The notes below the pieces were generated by a model that saw only the letters and a list, made by a program, of their open reading frames with translations, had not been told where the DNA came from and made no database searches. Shown here piece by piece: positions 42,091 to 51,527 of a stretch of DNA of 64,000 nt. Position numbers and translations under genes: made by a program. Position 1 is the first letter of the stretch; each line of letters begins with the position of its first letter. The DNA comes from Erwinia tasmaniensis Et1/99 (GTDB lineage Bacteria; Pseudomonadota; Gammaproteobacteria; Enterobacterales; Enterobacteriaceae): NCBI RefSeq assembly GCF_000026185.1, contig NC_010694.1, forward strand, positions 620,001 through 684,000, read 5' to 3'.

Positions 42091-43497
42091 TCACTTCATA
42101 GACTGCCGCCAGCGCCAGCGATCGATAGCCAGTAGGATCAGCAGGCTGATGCCCATTAACGGTAAGCTCACCGCGACCAATATCGTCAATACCAGCAGCA
42201 GCAGCCGGGAGCCAGGCGCTAACAGCTGCCAGCAGCCGATCAGCGTATCCAGCGGAGAGATTTGTCCCTGCTGCGGCCGGCGCAGCCACCACATGCGATA
42301 GCCGAACGCGATCATCAGGCACAGTCCCAGACCAAACAGCGCCAGTACCAGCTGGTTAGCGACACCAAACAGCACCCCCATATGCGCATCGACTCCCCAG
42401 CGTGTCAGTTTGGCCAGCAGGCCGTACTGCGCAAACTTCACCTTATCGATAACCGTATTGTTGCGCGGGTCCACCGCTACGCTATCCACCTGAGTTGGCC
42501 AGCTGCGGTCCGTTTCGCTCACCGTCCAGGCTTTATCCGCACGGTAAGCCGGACGGATCTCCAGTTTCGCCGCATCAATGCCTGCGTCACGCGCCGCGCG
42601 CAGTACGGTATCAAAATTGAGCGGATTGACGGCAATCGACTTACCGCCGTGCATCATCCTGCTATGCCCATGATGCTCTGCATGCTCATCCATCGGCATA
42701 TCCATCGCCATGGCAGGTTGCAATGAGGTATTCACCACCGGCGTCATCCAGCCAAAATGACTGCGCATCAGCGAGATATTATCCCCGGCCCAGCGTGACC
42801 AGGTTAACCCGGTTGCAGAGAAAAACACCAGTCCGAGCAGCAGCAGCAGCCCAAGCGTGCTGTGCCAATGACGAAAGCGGCCGAGGCGCTGGGCCCGGGT
42901 GGGCTGCTTATCGGACGTTATCCGGCGCACTCTGCGGCGGCTTGCCCACAGCACCGCACCACCCAGTGCGGCAACCCACAGCCAGCTGGCCGCCAGCTCA
43001 CTGTAATGGCGGCCCACATCGCCCAGCAGCAAATTACGGTGCAGATAATCCAGCCAGGTGCGCAGAGGTAATATACCGCTGGTGCCGTATGCGGTTAACT
43101 CTCCGCGTACCTCAAGGGTTTTTGGATCGATAAACACCGCGCGAGTTTCCGAGGGGGCAAGATCGTCACGGTAAAACATCACGCGGGTGGTCTCACCCTG
43201 ATGAGGGGCGGGGCGCACGGCGGCAATCTTCATATTGCTACCGATAAACTCGCCGGCACGCGCCACCTGGGCGGAAAGCGGCTGGTCAATGCCGGTTGAC
43301 GTGGTAAAGAGCTGATGATGATAAAACGCGTTTTCCAGCTGTGGCGTCACGACATACAGGGTGCCGGTGAGTGCGGCAACGAAGATAAACGGGGCGATAA
43401 ACAGCCCGATGTAGAAATGCAGACGACGTAGCAGCGACAGCAGGCTGCTTCGGGATGAGGTGGCGTGCGCAGACACGTGCGCGGGTTGCTGTGACAT
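42091..43497 (-). CDS. PepSY-domain inner membrane protein (reductase-like)
   Basis: The protein has 468 residues from the ATG at 43497 (GGAAG ahead); the open frame reaches 43692 but with a poor start. PepSY-associated TM domains start with LRRLHFYIGLFIAPFIFVAALTGTLYVV. Four main membrane segments and heme- or metal-linked histidines are typical. A Met/His-rich loop (MAMDMPMDEHAEHHGHSRM) stands in the periplasmic part. Such proteins are linked to ferric or copper reduction. It pairs with the DUF2946 gene upstream. Confidence 0.85.
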   Translation of the reverse strand: MSQQPAHVSAHATSSRSSLLSLLRRLHFYIGLFIAPFIFVAALTGTLYVVTPQLENAFYHHQLFTTSTGIDQPLSAQVARAGEFIGSNMKIAAVRPAPHQGETTRVMFYRDDLAPSETRAVFIDPKTLEVRGELTAYGTSGILPLRTWLDYLHRNLLLGDVGRHYSELAASWLWVAALGGAVLWASRRRVRRITSDKQPTRAQRLGRFRHWHSTLGLLLLLGLVFFSATGLTWSRWAGDNISLMRSHFGWMTPVVNTSLQPAMAMDMPMDEHAEHHGHSRMMHGGKSIAVNPLNFDTVLRAARDAGIDAAKLEIRPAYRADKAWTVSETDRSWPTQVDSVAVDPRNNTVIDKVKFAQYGLLAKLTRWGVDAHMGVLFGVANQLVLALFGLGLCLMIAFGYRMWWLRRPQQGQISPLDTLIGCWQLLAPGSRLLLLVLTILVAVSLPLMGISLLILLAIDRWRWRQSMK

Positions 43498-43571
43498 GAG
43501 CTCTTCCATCCGCCTGTTTAACAGGCATAAACAAGGTTCTGTGGGTTTTCCACAGGTCAATATGTAAGGAA

Positions 43572-44006
43572 TTAACGTACCGGCAGGCAGCGGGGTGGGG
43601 CGCGCGGATGGAAGAAGTGGGGGGCCAAAAGGGAAATCACCCTCTGGCACGGCGGCACATCCGGCGCGGCTACCGCCTGCAATGATGACCACAGCAGCGG
43701 GGATGGAAACAGATCAAGGGGCAGATGCACCAGCAGCACACAGTATCCACAGGCGGCATCATCCATGATTGGCGAGGGTGTGTGTGTCGTGTTGCTGATG
43801 GCAACGTCTGCCCCGACCGGCGGTTGATGATCCGCCGGCATCGCCATATCCATCTCCATACCCTGATGCAGCATCATGCCGCTGCCGCCATGATGCTGCG
43901 CCAGTGATGTTGAAATCACCGGAGCAATAAACAGCAGTAGCATGGCCAGCAGGGCCGCGCATGCGGCAAAACGGCGATGAATGGCAGAGTATGGGATTAA
44001 AGACAT
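43572..44006 (-). CDS. DUF2946-family secreted protein, Met/His rich
   Basis: The protein has 144 residues. The signal segment (CAALLAMLLLFIAPVIS) is followed by a Met/His-rich stretch (HHGGSGMMLHQGMEMDMAM) and a CGYC motif, then HFFHPRAPP. It fits the DUF2946 family of small periplasmic proteins found next to copper or PepSY genes. It is transcribed together with the PepSY gene, 74 bases apart. The role in copper handling is inference. Confidence 0.8.
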   Translation of the reverse strand: MSLIPYSAIHRRFAACAALLAMLLLFIAPVISTSLAQHHGGSGMMLHQGMEMDMAMPADHQPPVGADVAISNTTHTPSPIMDDAACGYCVLLVHLPLDLFPSPLLWSSLQAVAAPDVPPCQRVISLLAPHFFHPRAPPRCLPVR

Positions 44007-44304
44007 CCTTTTTCAGCACCAGGAATAATCTGCAAGATTGTACTGGAATTTAGTGCCAGAGGTGAAAAGTAATACCGCCATACCTCTTTATTTTGGCTAA
44101 ACGGCGTACCGTGGCGTGCCCCACAACCGTCAGCAGCGGCAGCAGGATGTTGGGCAATTTACGCAGATCCCTCCGGTAACACAATGTCGCTTACATTTAC
44201 ATTCTGACGCTAAGGCTGACAAAAGCACCGGGAGTGATTGAAAGATTACATGATATAAACAAATGGTTAACATATCTTTCCGCACTCAAACAGGACGCAG
44301 CCTC

Positions 44305-45510
44305 ATGTTCAACTGGACATCCACCCAGCGCAATGTGGCGTTTGCCAGCTTTGCCAGCTGGGCGCTGGACGCATTTGACTTCTTTATTCTGGTTTTTGTG
44401 CTTAGTGATATAGCCGCTAACTTTAGCACCAGCGTTTCTGATGTCTCACTGGCGATAATGCTGACGCTGGCAGTGCGACCTGTCGGCGCACTGCTGTTTG
44501 GCCGCCTGGCGGAAAATTATGGCCGCAGGCCGATCCTGATGGTCAATATCATCACTTTTACCGTCTTTGAGCTGCTGTCAGCCTGGTCACCAACGCTGAC
44601 ATGGTTCCTGTTTTTCCGCGTGGTTTATGGCGTAGCGATGGGCGGCGTATGGGGCGTGGCTTCATCGCTGGCGATGGAAACCATTCCCTATCGTTCAAGG
44701 GGATTGATGTCAGGCATCTTTCAGGCGGGCTATCCCTGCGGTTATCTGCTGGCTTCAGTCATTTTTGGCCTGTGCTATTCGCTGGTGGGCTGGCGTGGGA
44801 TGTTTCTGATTGGCGCACTACCGATCCTGCTGCTGCCGTTTATCTGGTTTAAAGTACCGGAATCACCAATATGGCTGGCGGCGCGCCAACGCAAAGAGAG
44901 CGTGGCGCTGCTGCCGGTGATCAAAAGCCACTGGAAGCTGTGTGCCTATCTGGTGCTGTTGATGGCATGCTTTAACTTCTTCAGCCACGGTACGCAGGAC
45001 CTCTACCCGACCTTCCTCAAGGTGCAGCATGGGATGGAACCCCACATTATCAGCATGATAGCCGTCTGCTACAATATTGCGGCGATGCTGGGCGGGGTCT
45101 TCTTTGGCGTGCTGTCGGAGAAGATTGGGCGGAAAAAAGCCATTATGATCGCCGCTATTCTTGCGCTACCGGTATTGCCGCTATGGGCCTTCTCCAGTGG
45201 TTCCTGGGCTATCGGCATCGGCGCATTTCTGATGCAGTTTATGGTGCAGGGGGCATGGGGCGTCGTGCCGACTTATCTGAGCGAGCTGGTGCCGGCGAAT
45301 ACGCGTGCGGTGCTGCCGGGTTTTGTCTACCAGCTGGGAAACCTGATCGCTTCGGTCAATGCCACCCTGCAATCCGGCATAGCGGAAGCGCACGGTAATA
45401 ATTACGGATTGGCGATGGCCATTGTTGCCGGAACGGTGGCGGTGCTTATCTGTCTGATTGTTGCCGTTGGCCGTGAAACGCGCGGTATTAACATGTCGAA
45501 CCCACCTTGA
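44305..45510 (+). CDS. MFS transporter (sialate/aromatic-acid symporter-like)
   Basis: The protein has 401 residues from ATG 44305, which has AGGA 8 bases ahead; an earlier in-frame ATG is at 44263. The start FNWTSTQRNVAFASFASWALDAFDFFI is typical of the MHS/NanT-like carriers. The MFS signatures GRLAENYGRRP and GVLSEKIGRKK are present, with 12 predicted segments. The substrate is not clear. No catabolic partner lies beside it. Confidence 0.85.
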   Translation: MFNWTSTQRNVAFASFASWALDAFDFFILVFVLSDIAANFSTSVSDVSLAIMLTLAVRPVGALLFGRLAENYGRRPILMVNIITFTVFELLSAWSPTLTWFLFFRVVYGVAMGGVWGVASSLAMETIPYRSRGLMSGIFQAGYPCGYLLASVIFGLCYSLVGWRGMFLIGALPILLLPFIWFKVPESPIWLAARQRKESVALLPVIKSHWKLCAYLVLLMACFNFFSHGTQDLYPTFLKVQHGMEPHIISMIAVCYNIAAMLGGVFFGVLSEKIGRKKAIMIAAILALPVLPLWAFSSGSWAIGIGAFLMQFMVQGAWGVVPTYLSELVPANTRAVLPGFVYQLGNLIASVNATLQSGIAEAHGNNYGLAMAIVAGTVAVLICLIVAVGRETRGINMSNPP

Positions 45511-45647
45511 GCAGGACGCAGAACGGGTCGCCCGGACAGCTCGCCGTAAATCATGATTTTAGGTGTCAATCAGTAAAATCGATAGCGGTCAGGTCACAAT
45601 GTTTTTTGTTAAAAGAGCTGGCGTGAAGCGCCGTGCACAGGCGGTTT

Positions 45648-46745
45648 TTATACGATATCGGCAGGCTTGCCGGGCGCTCTTTTTGACGCATCATGGAGAC
45701 TAAAAACGGTATTACGACCCTGGCTTTTCGCCAGATAGAGAGCCCGATCGGCATGAGCTAACGCCTTGTCAAAATCATTGGCAATTAGCGGCGCAACGCC
45801 AACGCTGATGGTGACGTGAGTCGCCACCTTGTCGTTAAATCTGTGGGGGATTTCAAGATCAAGTACGAACTGGCGAACACGCTCGGCCTGCTTCAAGGCA
45901 ATGGCTTCATTCACGTTGGTCAGTATGACCAGAAATTCTTCTCCGCCATAGCGGGTAACAATATCCCGGGATCGCACCGCGTCGCGAATGGCCACCGATA
46001 CGCGCGTCAGCGCCTGGTCGCCCATCGCGTGGCCGTAATTGTCGTTATAAGATTTGAAGTTGTCGATATCCAGCAGCAGGACATAGTGATTGCCGGTATG
46101 GTTATCGATGACATTTTCCAGCCGGTTCTGTAGCCCACGCCGGTTATACAGGCCGGTCAGAGGGTCAAGCATGCTCAGATCGCTGTAGGTTTCTTTCTCT
46201 TCATAAAGCTGTCTGACCAGGCGCCGGGTGAATTTATCTCGCTTGCGCAGCATCAGATGATGCAGGCTAAAACCCATCAGCGGCAGAATAATAATGAACA
46301 GGATGATAAGCGTACTCTGACCCCGATCCAGCGCCAGTACCACGACAGAGCCAGGCGCCGTGTGCAGCAAGAAGGGCAGCAGATAATCTCCCAGCGCAAT
46401 CGCGCTGATAAAGAACACGCTGACCAGCGCCACCAAAAGATAACCGCTTTCGAGATGCAGCTCCTGCTGATAGCGCAGGGTGATATGCCATGCCCAAAGT
46501 AACCCGCTCAGTGCCGCAGCGATATTTAAGAGTGGGAATATGGCTACGGGCTTTAACAACATCCACGTCAGTAAGATGATACTGATGATGATAATGGCAA
46601 TGGTCGGCGTGGTGACCGTCAGTGTGTCATGATGAATGACGCGGAGCACGCAAAAAATAGCCGTGGCGGTGTTAAGAAGAAGAAATAGCATCAACGATAG
46701 CCGGTGCTTGCTGCCCAGTAACTCATCGTAGCTTTGTACATTCAT
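45648..46745 (-). CDS. Membrane diguanylate cyclase (GGDEF)
   Basis: The protein has 365 residues. About six predicted membrane segments in residues 15-180 are followed by a coiled-coil (YEEKETYSDLSMLDPLTGLYNRRG) and a GGDEF domain with an intact active site, RYGGEEF, at about residue 265. The inhibitory RxxD site is RSRD five residues before GGEEF, so product feedback is likely. It makes cyclic di-GMP from two GTP. It stands alone. Confidence 0.93.
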   Translation of the reverse strand: MNVQSYDELLGSKHRLSLMLFLLLNTATAIFCVLRVIHHDTLTVTTPTIAIIIISIILLTWMLLKPVAIFPLLNIAAALSGLLWAWHITLRYQQELHLESGYLLVALVSVFFISAIALGDYLLPFLLHTAPGSVVVLALDRGQSTLIILFIIILPLMGFSLHHLMLRKRDKFTRRLVRQLYEEKETYSDLSMLDPLTGLYNRRGLQNRLENVIDNHTGNHYVLLLDIDNFKSYNDNYGHAMGDQALTRVSVAIRDAVRSRDIVTRYGGEEFLVILTNVNEAIALKQAERVRQFVLDLEIPHRFNDKVATHVTISVGVAPLIANDFDKALAHADRALYLAKSQGRNTVFSLHDASKRAPGKPADIV

Positions 46746-46926
46746 TATGTTTGCTCGTGACTGCCCTGAAATATCAAAGTGTTACTACCGTTAAGCCACC
46801 GTTCTCTATGCTGAATAGCCTAAGCTCATCACATTAGGATTTTTCTTATTTGTGATCTCGCTCAATCTATCATTTAAATACAGAGCTGTCATCCGCAAGC
46901 GTCGCACCCAATATTAGTTGCTGCAA

Positions 46927-46971
46927 AATGATAATGATTATCATATGATATTGGTAATCATTATCATTCAT
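46927..46971 (+). promoter_or_regulatory. Tandem Fur boxes
   Basis: AATGATAATGATTATCAT at 46927-46944 and GGTAATCATTATCATTCAT at 46953-46971 are close to the Fur consensus GATAATGATAATCATTATC. They lie 20 bases before the DUF1435 gene and within the promoter region. Iron-dependent repression is expected. Confidence 0.88.
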
Positions 46972-46990
46972 ATTTGTAAGGGAACCTGTG

Positions 46991-47227
46991 ATGTTGGGCA
47001 AAAGACTGGATAGTGGCTGGGGTGTACTGGTGCCCTGTGCAATGATGCCATTGCTGGCATTAATGGAGCTGTCATTCAGCGAATGGCGACTGCTGATGGT
47101 GGTGGCGTTTCTCGCAACGGTGATCATGTTGTTTCATAAGCGTTTGCGTCATTACCTGTTGCTACCGTCCTGCATTGCTCTGGCAGGCGGACTGGCGGCC
47201 ATTTCAGTGAATTTTAACGGAGTATAA
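46991..47227 (+). CDS. DUF1435 small membrane protein, Fur-controlled
   Basis: The protein has 78 residues from ATG 46991 (AAGGGA 8-9 bases ahead); GTG 46988 is the frame start. It has two or three predicted membrane segments (VLVPCAMMPLLALM, LLMVVAFLATVIMLF) and ends in LLLPSCIALAGGLAAIS, typical of DUF1435. The function is unknown. The two Fur boxes directly upstream imply a role under iron limitation. Confidence 0.82.
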   Translation: MLGKRLDSGWGVLVPCAMMPLLALMELSFSEWRLLMVVAFLATVIMLFHKRLRHYLLLPSCIALAGGLAAISVNFNGV

Positions 47228-47320
47228 TCACAAGGATACGGGGATGAGGAAAATCACGGAAAAATTAGCTGTCGGAGGGGTGTTGCGGTATCAAAAGCGG
47301 GCAATCAGAGGGATTCAACA

Positions 47321-47407
47321 TGGTGCGAAGAGAGGGACTTGAACCCTCACGTCCGTTAAGACACTAACACCTGAAGCTAGCGCGTCTACCAATTCCGCCA
47401 CCTTCGC
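47321..47407 (-). tRNA. leuV: tRNA-Leu (anticodon CAG)
   Basis: The 87-nt gene has a long variable arm, anticodon loop CTTCAGG, TTCAAGTCC in the T arm and an encoded CCA. It is one of three near-identical copies in tandem, as in the leuQPV array of E. coli. The copies differ in the variable arm. Confidence 0.96.
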
Positions 47408-47437
47408 GTCCTGTTGAACTTATTCATATCACCGCAT

Positions 47438-47524
47438 TGGTGCGAAGAGAGGGACTTGAACCCTCACGTCCGTAAGAACACTAACACCTGAAGCTAGCGC
47501 GTCTACCAATTCCGCCACCTTCGC
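47438..47524 (-). tRNA. leuP: tRNA-Leu (anticodon CAG)
   Basis: Second of the three tandem copies (87 nt), with encoded CCA. The variable arm has one changed base pair compared with the other copies. Confidence 0.96.
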
Positions 47525-47557
47525 GCAGATGCTGCGTAATATGAATATCATGGTTTT

Positions 47558-47644
47558 TGGTGCGAAGAGAGGGACTTGAACCCTCACGTCCGTTAGGACA
47601 CTAACACCTGAAGCTAGCGCGTCTACCAATTCCGCCACCTTCGC
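47558..47644 (-). tRNA. leuQ: tRNA-Leu (anticodon CAG)
   Basis: Third tandem copy (87 nt), the first to be transcribed. Same anticodon and CCA end. Confidence 0.96.
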
Positions 47645-47782
47645 ATACCCGCAACATAACAAGGTTATATCGCAACCACGGAGGCGCATTCTAGAGGTTT
47701 TCCCCGGTACGTCAACAGTTATTTCTTGAGGTTAAAGCAAACGCTGTAAAAAGCATCGGACAGGGGGGAACCTGAAAACAGG

Positions 47783-47807
47783 CAGGGCGGAAACGGTATC
47801 CGCCCTG
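47783..47807 (-). terminator. Hairpin after rsmC
   Basis: CAGGGCGGA and TCCGCCCTG form a 9-bp stem just beyond the leftward rsmC stop. The T run on the minus strand is short, so terminator strength is uncertain. Confidence 0.7.
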
Positions 47808-47817
47808 AAACTGAGGG

Positions 47818-48846
47818 TTACTTTTTGGCCGCGCGGCTCTTGACGGCACGATAGACCTTAAAGCGCCCGTTTTGCAGCAGCACTTCATGGCTGCCGAAGG
47901 TCTCATCCAGCACCTGGGGGTAAGGCAGGAAGGCGTTAGCAACGATACGCAGCTCACCGCCGGTATTCAGATGGCTGACTGCGCCACGGATCAGCGTCTG
48001 CGCCGCATCCAGACTGGTTTGCACACCGTCATGGAACGGCGGATTAGAAATAATCATATCGAAGCGACCGCTGATATCGGAATAGACGTTGCTGGCAAAC
48101 ACGTCGCCTTCCAGCTGGTTGGCCGCCAGGGTGGCTTTGCTGGAGGCAATCGCCGCCGCGTTAACGTCGGTCAATGTCAGGCGTACTTTCGGTGAGAAGC
48201 TGGCCAGCATGGCGGAGAGCACGCCGGCACCGCAGCCGACATCCAGCACTTTGCCTTTCATATGCGGCTTGAGGGTGGACAGCAGCAGCTGGCTACCGAT
48301 ATCAAGACCATCACGACTGAACACCCCTGGTAATGTTTTGACGGTGAGTTCGCCCAGCGGATACTCATCCCAGAACGTGTCGGCATCAAAGGTGGGACGG
48401 CTGTCGAGACGGCCATGATAAAGACCACAGCGGCGCGCGCTGTCGATTTTTTCCAGCTTTGCCCAATCGGCGACCATCTGTTCAGCGCTACGCACGCCGC
48501 TGCGATTTTCGCCAACCACAAAAATATCGCTGCCGACAGGCAGCAGAGCCAGCAGGTTTTGCAGCTGATACTGTGCTTCTGGCTTGTTCTTTGGCCAGTA
48601 ATAGACCAGGGTATCACAGTCAGCTAACGTCTCTGCGCTGGCAAAGAGACCATAATGGGCATTTTCCCCCAGTACACGACTGAGGATCTGCCAGTGATGA
48701 TATTGTTGGGTGTGCACCCGACTCAGGGCGGTTTCCAGCTGGGCGGGCAGGTCATCCTGCAGATCGCCAGCAAACAGCACGCGGCGTTGAGTAAATTCAT
48801 CACTGTGGCGCAGTATCACTTCACTGGCCGGGGTAAATGCGGACAT
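47818..48846 (-). CDS. rsmC: 16S rRNA m2G1207 methyltransferase
   Basis: The protein has 342 residues from ATG 48846 ([18 protein letters not shown]), the start matching E. coli RsmC. The SAM-binding motif is [13 protein letters not shown], and the catalytic motif is [10 protein letters not shown]. It methylates G1207 of 16S rRNA in the small subunit. It is divergent from holD, as in E. coli. Confidence 0.96.
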   Translation of the reverse strand: MSAFTPASEVILRHSDEFTQRRVLFAGDLQDDLPAQLETALSRVHTQQYHHWQILSRVLGENAHYGLFASAETLADCDTLVYYWPKNKPEAQYQLQNLLALLPVGSDIFVVGENRSGVRSAEQMVADWAKLEKIDSARRCGLYHGRLDSRPTFDADTFWDEYPLGELTVKTLPGVFSRDGLDIGSQLLLSTLKPHMKGKVLDVGCGAGVLSAMLASFSPKVRLTLTDVNAAAIASSKATLAANQLEGDVFASNVYSDISGRFDMIISNPPFHDGVQTSLDAAQTLIRGAVSHLNTGGELRIVANAFLPYPQVLDETFGSHEVLLQNGRFKVYRAVKSRAAKK

Positions 48847-49021
48847 CGATGGCTCCTTATAAATCAGAGCGGCGATTATAGTTGTTTGTTGGCGCATAAT
48901 CATCGGCTTTGTTAGCATACGTCCGGCACACTTATAGCCGCATGTGCGCGCGCCGCCCTTCTGCAACGCCAGCTATTGCGGCTTAAGGCGGCGTAAACGG
49001 GCGATCGGACAGGAAAAAATG

Positions 49022-49441
49022 ATGTCTCCCAGACGTGACTGGTTACTACAGCAAATGGGCATAACGCAGTATACGCTGCGGCGTCCGCGCGCCCTGCAGG
49101 GGGAGATCGCGGTCACGCTACCCGCTGAAACCCGGCTGGTGATTGTGGCGGACAATCCGCCCATGCTGCATGATCCGCTGGTGGCGGACGTCCTGCTCGC
49201 ACTGAATCTGCGTCAACCGCAGGTGCAGGTTCTTACCCCAGACCAGCTGGCGATGCTGCCGGACGACGCCCGCTGTCACAGCTGGCGTTTAGGTCTGGAT
49301 GCCCCGGTAACGTTAGCCGGAACCCAAATTGCTTCCCCCGTACTGGCGGAGCTTTATAATAATGCCGAGGCCAAACGGGCGCTCTGGCAGCAAATTTGCC
49401 ACTATGAATCAGATTTCTTTACTCACTCCGCACGATCTTGA
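49022..49441 (+). CDS. holD: DNA polymerase III psi subunit
   Basis: The protein has 139 residues. The start MSPRRDWLLQQMGITQYTLRRP matches E. coli HolD (MTSRRDWQLQQLGITQW); an ATG just ahead at 49019 is also possible. It joins the clamp loader with chi and SSB. ALWQQICHYESDFF near the end is conserved. It overlaps rimI by 38 bases, as in E. coli. Confidence 0.95.
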   Translation: MSPRRDWLLQQMGITQYTLRRPRALQGEIAVTLPAETRLVIVADNPPMLHDPLVADVLLALNLRQPQVQVLTPDQLAMLPDDARCHSWRLGLDAPVTLAGTQIASPVLAELYNNAEAKRALWQQICHYESDFFTHSARS

Positions 49442-49844
49442 CGCCGCGTTTGCCATTGAGCGGCGTAGCCACGCTTTTCCCTGGACAGAAAAGACCTTTG
49501 CCAGCAATCAGGGTGAACGCTATCTCAACCTCCGACTGACGGTTGACGGCGTGCTGGCCGCTTTCGCCATTACTCAGGTGGTACTGGACGAGGCGACGCT
49601 ATTTAATCTGGCGGTCGATCCGACATTTCAGCGTCGCGGATTGGGCCGTGAGCTGCTACAACACCTGATCTGCGAGCTGACGCAGCGCAACGTCATGACC
49701 TTATGGCTGGAGGTGCGCGCTTCAAATCGTGCCGCCATCGCACTTTATGAGCAGCTGAATTTTAATGAGGTCTCTATTCGCCGTAACTATTATCCGACGA
49801 CCAGCGGTAAAGAAGATGCGGTCATTATGGCGCTTACCATCTAA
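49404..49844 (+). CDS. rimI: Ribosomal protein S18 alanine N-acetyltransferase
   Basis: The protein has 146 residues from ATG 49404 (E. coli RimI, 148). It is a GNAT acetyltransferase: the acetyl-CoA loop is QRRGLGRELL and the end of the fold is NRAAIALYEQLNF. It acetylates the N-terminus of S18. It overlaps holD and precedes yjjG, as in E. coli. Confidence 0.96.
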   Translation: MNQISLLTPHDLDAAFAIERRSHAFPWTEKTFASNQGERYLNLRLTVDGVLAAFAITQVVLDEATLFNLAVDPTFQRRGLGRELLQHLICELTQRNVMTLWLEVRASNRAAIALYEQLNFNEVSIRRNYYPTTSGKEDAVIMALTI

Positions 49845-49858
49845 CGGGGATCTGACCG

Positions 49859-50539
49859 ATGCTTAAAAACTGGGACTGGATTTTATTTGACGCGGACGAG
49901 ACGCTGTTTCACTTCGATGCGTTTGCGGGCTTACAGCGTCTGTTTCAGCGCTACGATATTTCATTTACGCGTGCCGACTATGATGACTATCAGGCGATCA
50001 ACAAGCCGCTATGGGTTGACTATCAAAATGGTGCCATCAGCGCGTTGCAGTTACAGCACCAGCGCTTTGAGGGCTGGGCCGCGAAGCTTGATGTGACGCC
50101 ACAGGATCTTAACGGCGGTTTTCTGAGGGCAATGGCTGAAATTTGCACGCCTCTGCCTGGGGCAGCGGAGCTGATCAACGCGTTACAGGGTAGGGTCAAA
50201 ATCGGCATTATGACTAACGGCTTTACCGCGCTGCAGCAGGCACGGCTTGAACATACCGGTTTCTCCGGGCTCTTCGACCTGCTGGTGATATCCGAGCAGG
50301 TGGGATATGCCAAACCGCATCCGGCGATCTTTGATTATGCGCTCGGCCAGATGGCTAACCCGCCACGCGATCGGGTACTGATGGTAGGAGATAACCCTGA
50401 TTCAGACATTCTCGGCGGCATCAATGCCGGAATGGCAACATGTTGGCTGAACAGCGATGGCCGCAGCAGGCCGCAGGGGATAAAACCAGACTGGGAGGTC
50501 ACCTCCCTGACTGAATTGCAGGGGTTACTGGGCGCGTAA
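49859..50539 (+). CDS. yjjG: Pyrimidine 5'-nucleotidase YjjG
   Basis: The protein has 226 residues. It is a HAD hydrolase with DADETLF at residue 10 (the nucleophile Asp is followed by Asp two residues later), IMTNGF as motif II, and [12 protein letters not shown] as the metal-binding motif. In E. coli it removes dUMP and noncanonical nucleotides. It overlaps the terminator below, which contains its stop codon. In E. coli prfC follows; here the T6SS cluster follows. Confidence 0.96.
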   Translation: MLKNWDWILFDADETLFHFDAFAGLQRLFQRYDISFTRADYDDYQAINKPLWVDYQNGAISALQLQHQRFEGWAAKLDVTPQDLNGGFLRAMAEICTPLPGAAELINALQGRVKIGIMTNGFTALQQARLEHTGFSGLFDLLVISEQVGYAKPHPAIFDYALGQMANPPRDRVLMVGDNPDSDILGGINAGMATCWLNSDGRSRPQGIKPDWEVTSLTELQGLLGA

Positions 50540-50551
50540 GCGCCTTTTTTT
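50531..50551 (+). terminator. Intrinsic terminator after yjjG
   Basis: GGCGC-GTAA-GCGCC is followed by seven T. The yjjG TAA stop is in the loop. Confidence 0.93.
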
Positions 50552-51527
50552 GTGCTGTAGAACCATTCATTAGGGAATCTTAACCTCTTTTTTTGGTTTT
50601 TTGTGCTAACAACAAATGATCTCTATGTTATTAATGCTAAAAATTTGTTTTATTGCACCTTATTTTAGCAATAGGTGCTTTCCCGCCATTTATCTCACCT
50701 CGCTCGATTTTTTCCACGTTACGGCATTCAAAGTTTTTTTAGAAAACTCCTGCCGTGCAAACGCGCTTCATTGATAGGTCAGGGCCGTCTAAAGGTGAAG
50801 TTTAGCTTATTGACATAGGATGAGTCCTAACTAATCTCAGACTTTATGTGTAATTTTCATGCAGTGCCTGCATAAGAATGTCTTAACAAACATCCCGCCC
50901 CAGCTCTTCGTTGAATTATTGTTTTTTCTCTGTAAAATTGCCGAAAAACTTACAATTCAGGATGAATGCTTTTGGTCATCGGGATGGCTAATGTCTATCT
51001 CGCGCGGTAGCTATGAACATTAATGTTTAACATCTCTTCCCGACTTCCTTGATATTACGCGCAGTACGTTGCATTTGGTCAATTCAGCCACTGCATGGCA
51101 AATGATAGTTTCGATAGCCATTGCCGCTGCTGTTCAGATGGCCCATTACAAAGTGCATCTAAAGGTTACCTTTCGTTACCGTACGGCGAGACCTGCGTGT
51201 CATGTGACAACCCACGTTTTGTGAGTAATTTTACGCTGAAAATTAATCATTCATAACGTTTCGCGCCACCCGATAAAATCGACACGCTGCCTGCAAACCA
51301 TCATCTGTTCTGAAGTAAATTGTGGTCGTACACGGCGAGCGAAAGCGGCTGTCGCAGCCCGCAAAATAGTCAGTTCGCTATGGCGATAAATGCTGCCACT
51401 GCGCAAATTTACCGGGTCGTCATCCTTCTCTCTTTTCGGCCTGATTACCGTCTTTTTTCTGCTGTTGTACTTCGGGTGTGAGTCAACGCCCGTTACTCCG
51501 TTATTTTTGAGAAAACGTAAGAGGATT
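50552..51527 (+). other. Gene-free AT-rich region before the T6SS cluster
   Basis: Almost 1 kb with no convincing ORF. It holds a good candidate promoter at 50810-50837 (next entry), AT-rich tracts (TTTTTTTGG, TTTTATTGC), and no tRNA or repeat. It could hold a long 5' UTR, a small RNA, or an H-NS-silenced control region for the T6SS operon; AT-rich silencing by H-NS is common for such clusters. Confidence 0.7.
50810..50837 (+). promoter_or_regulatory. Sigma-70-like promoter with a palindrome in its spacer
   Basis: TTGACA (50810-50815) and TAATCT (50832-50837) are spaced 16 bases. The spacer contains TAGGA-TGAG-TCCTA, a possible regulator site. The next gene is 690 bases downstream. Confidence 0.5.

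Noticed and set aside
45511..45647. Possible terminator after the second MFS transporter
   Set aside because: CGGGTCGCCCG gives only a very small stem without a T run.
47321..47644. Three evenly spaced ~87-bp repeats, at first sight array-like
   Set aside because: They are tandem tRNA-Leu(CAG) genes with intact cloverleaf features, not a CRISPR array.
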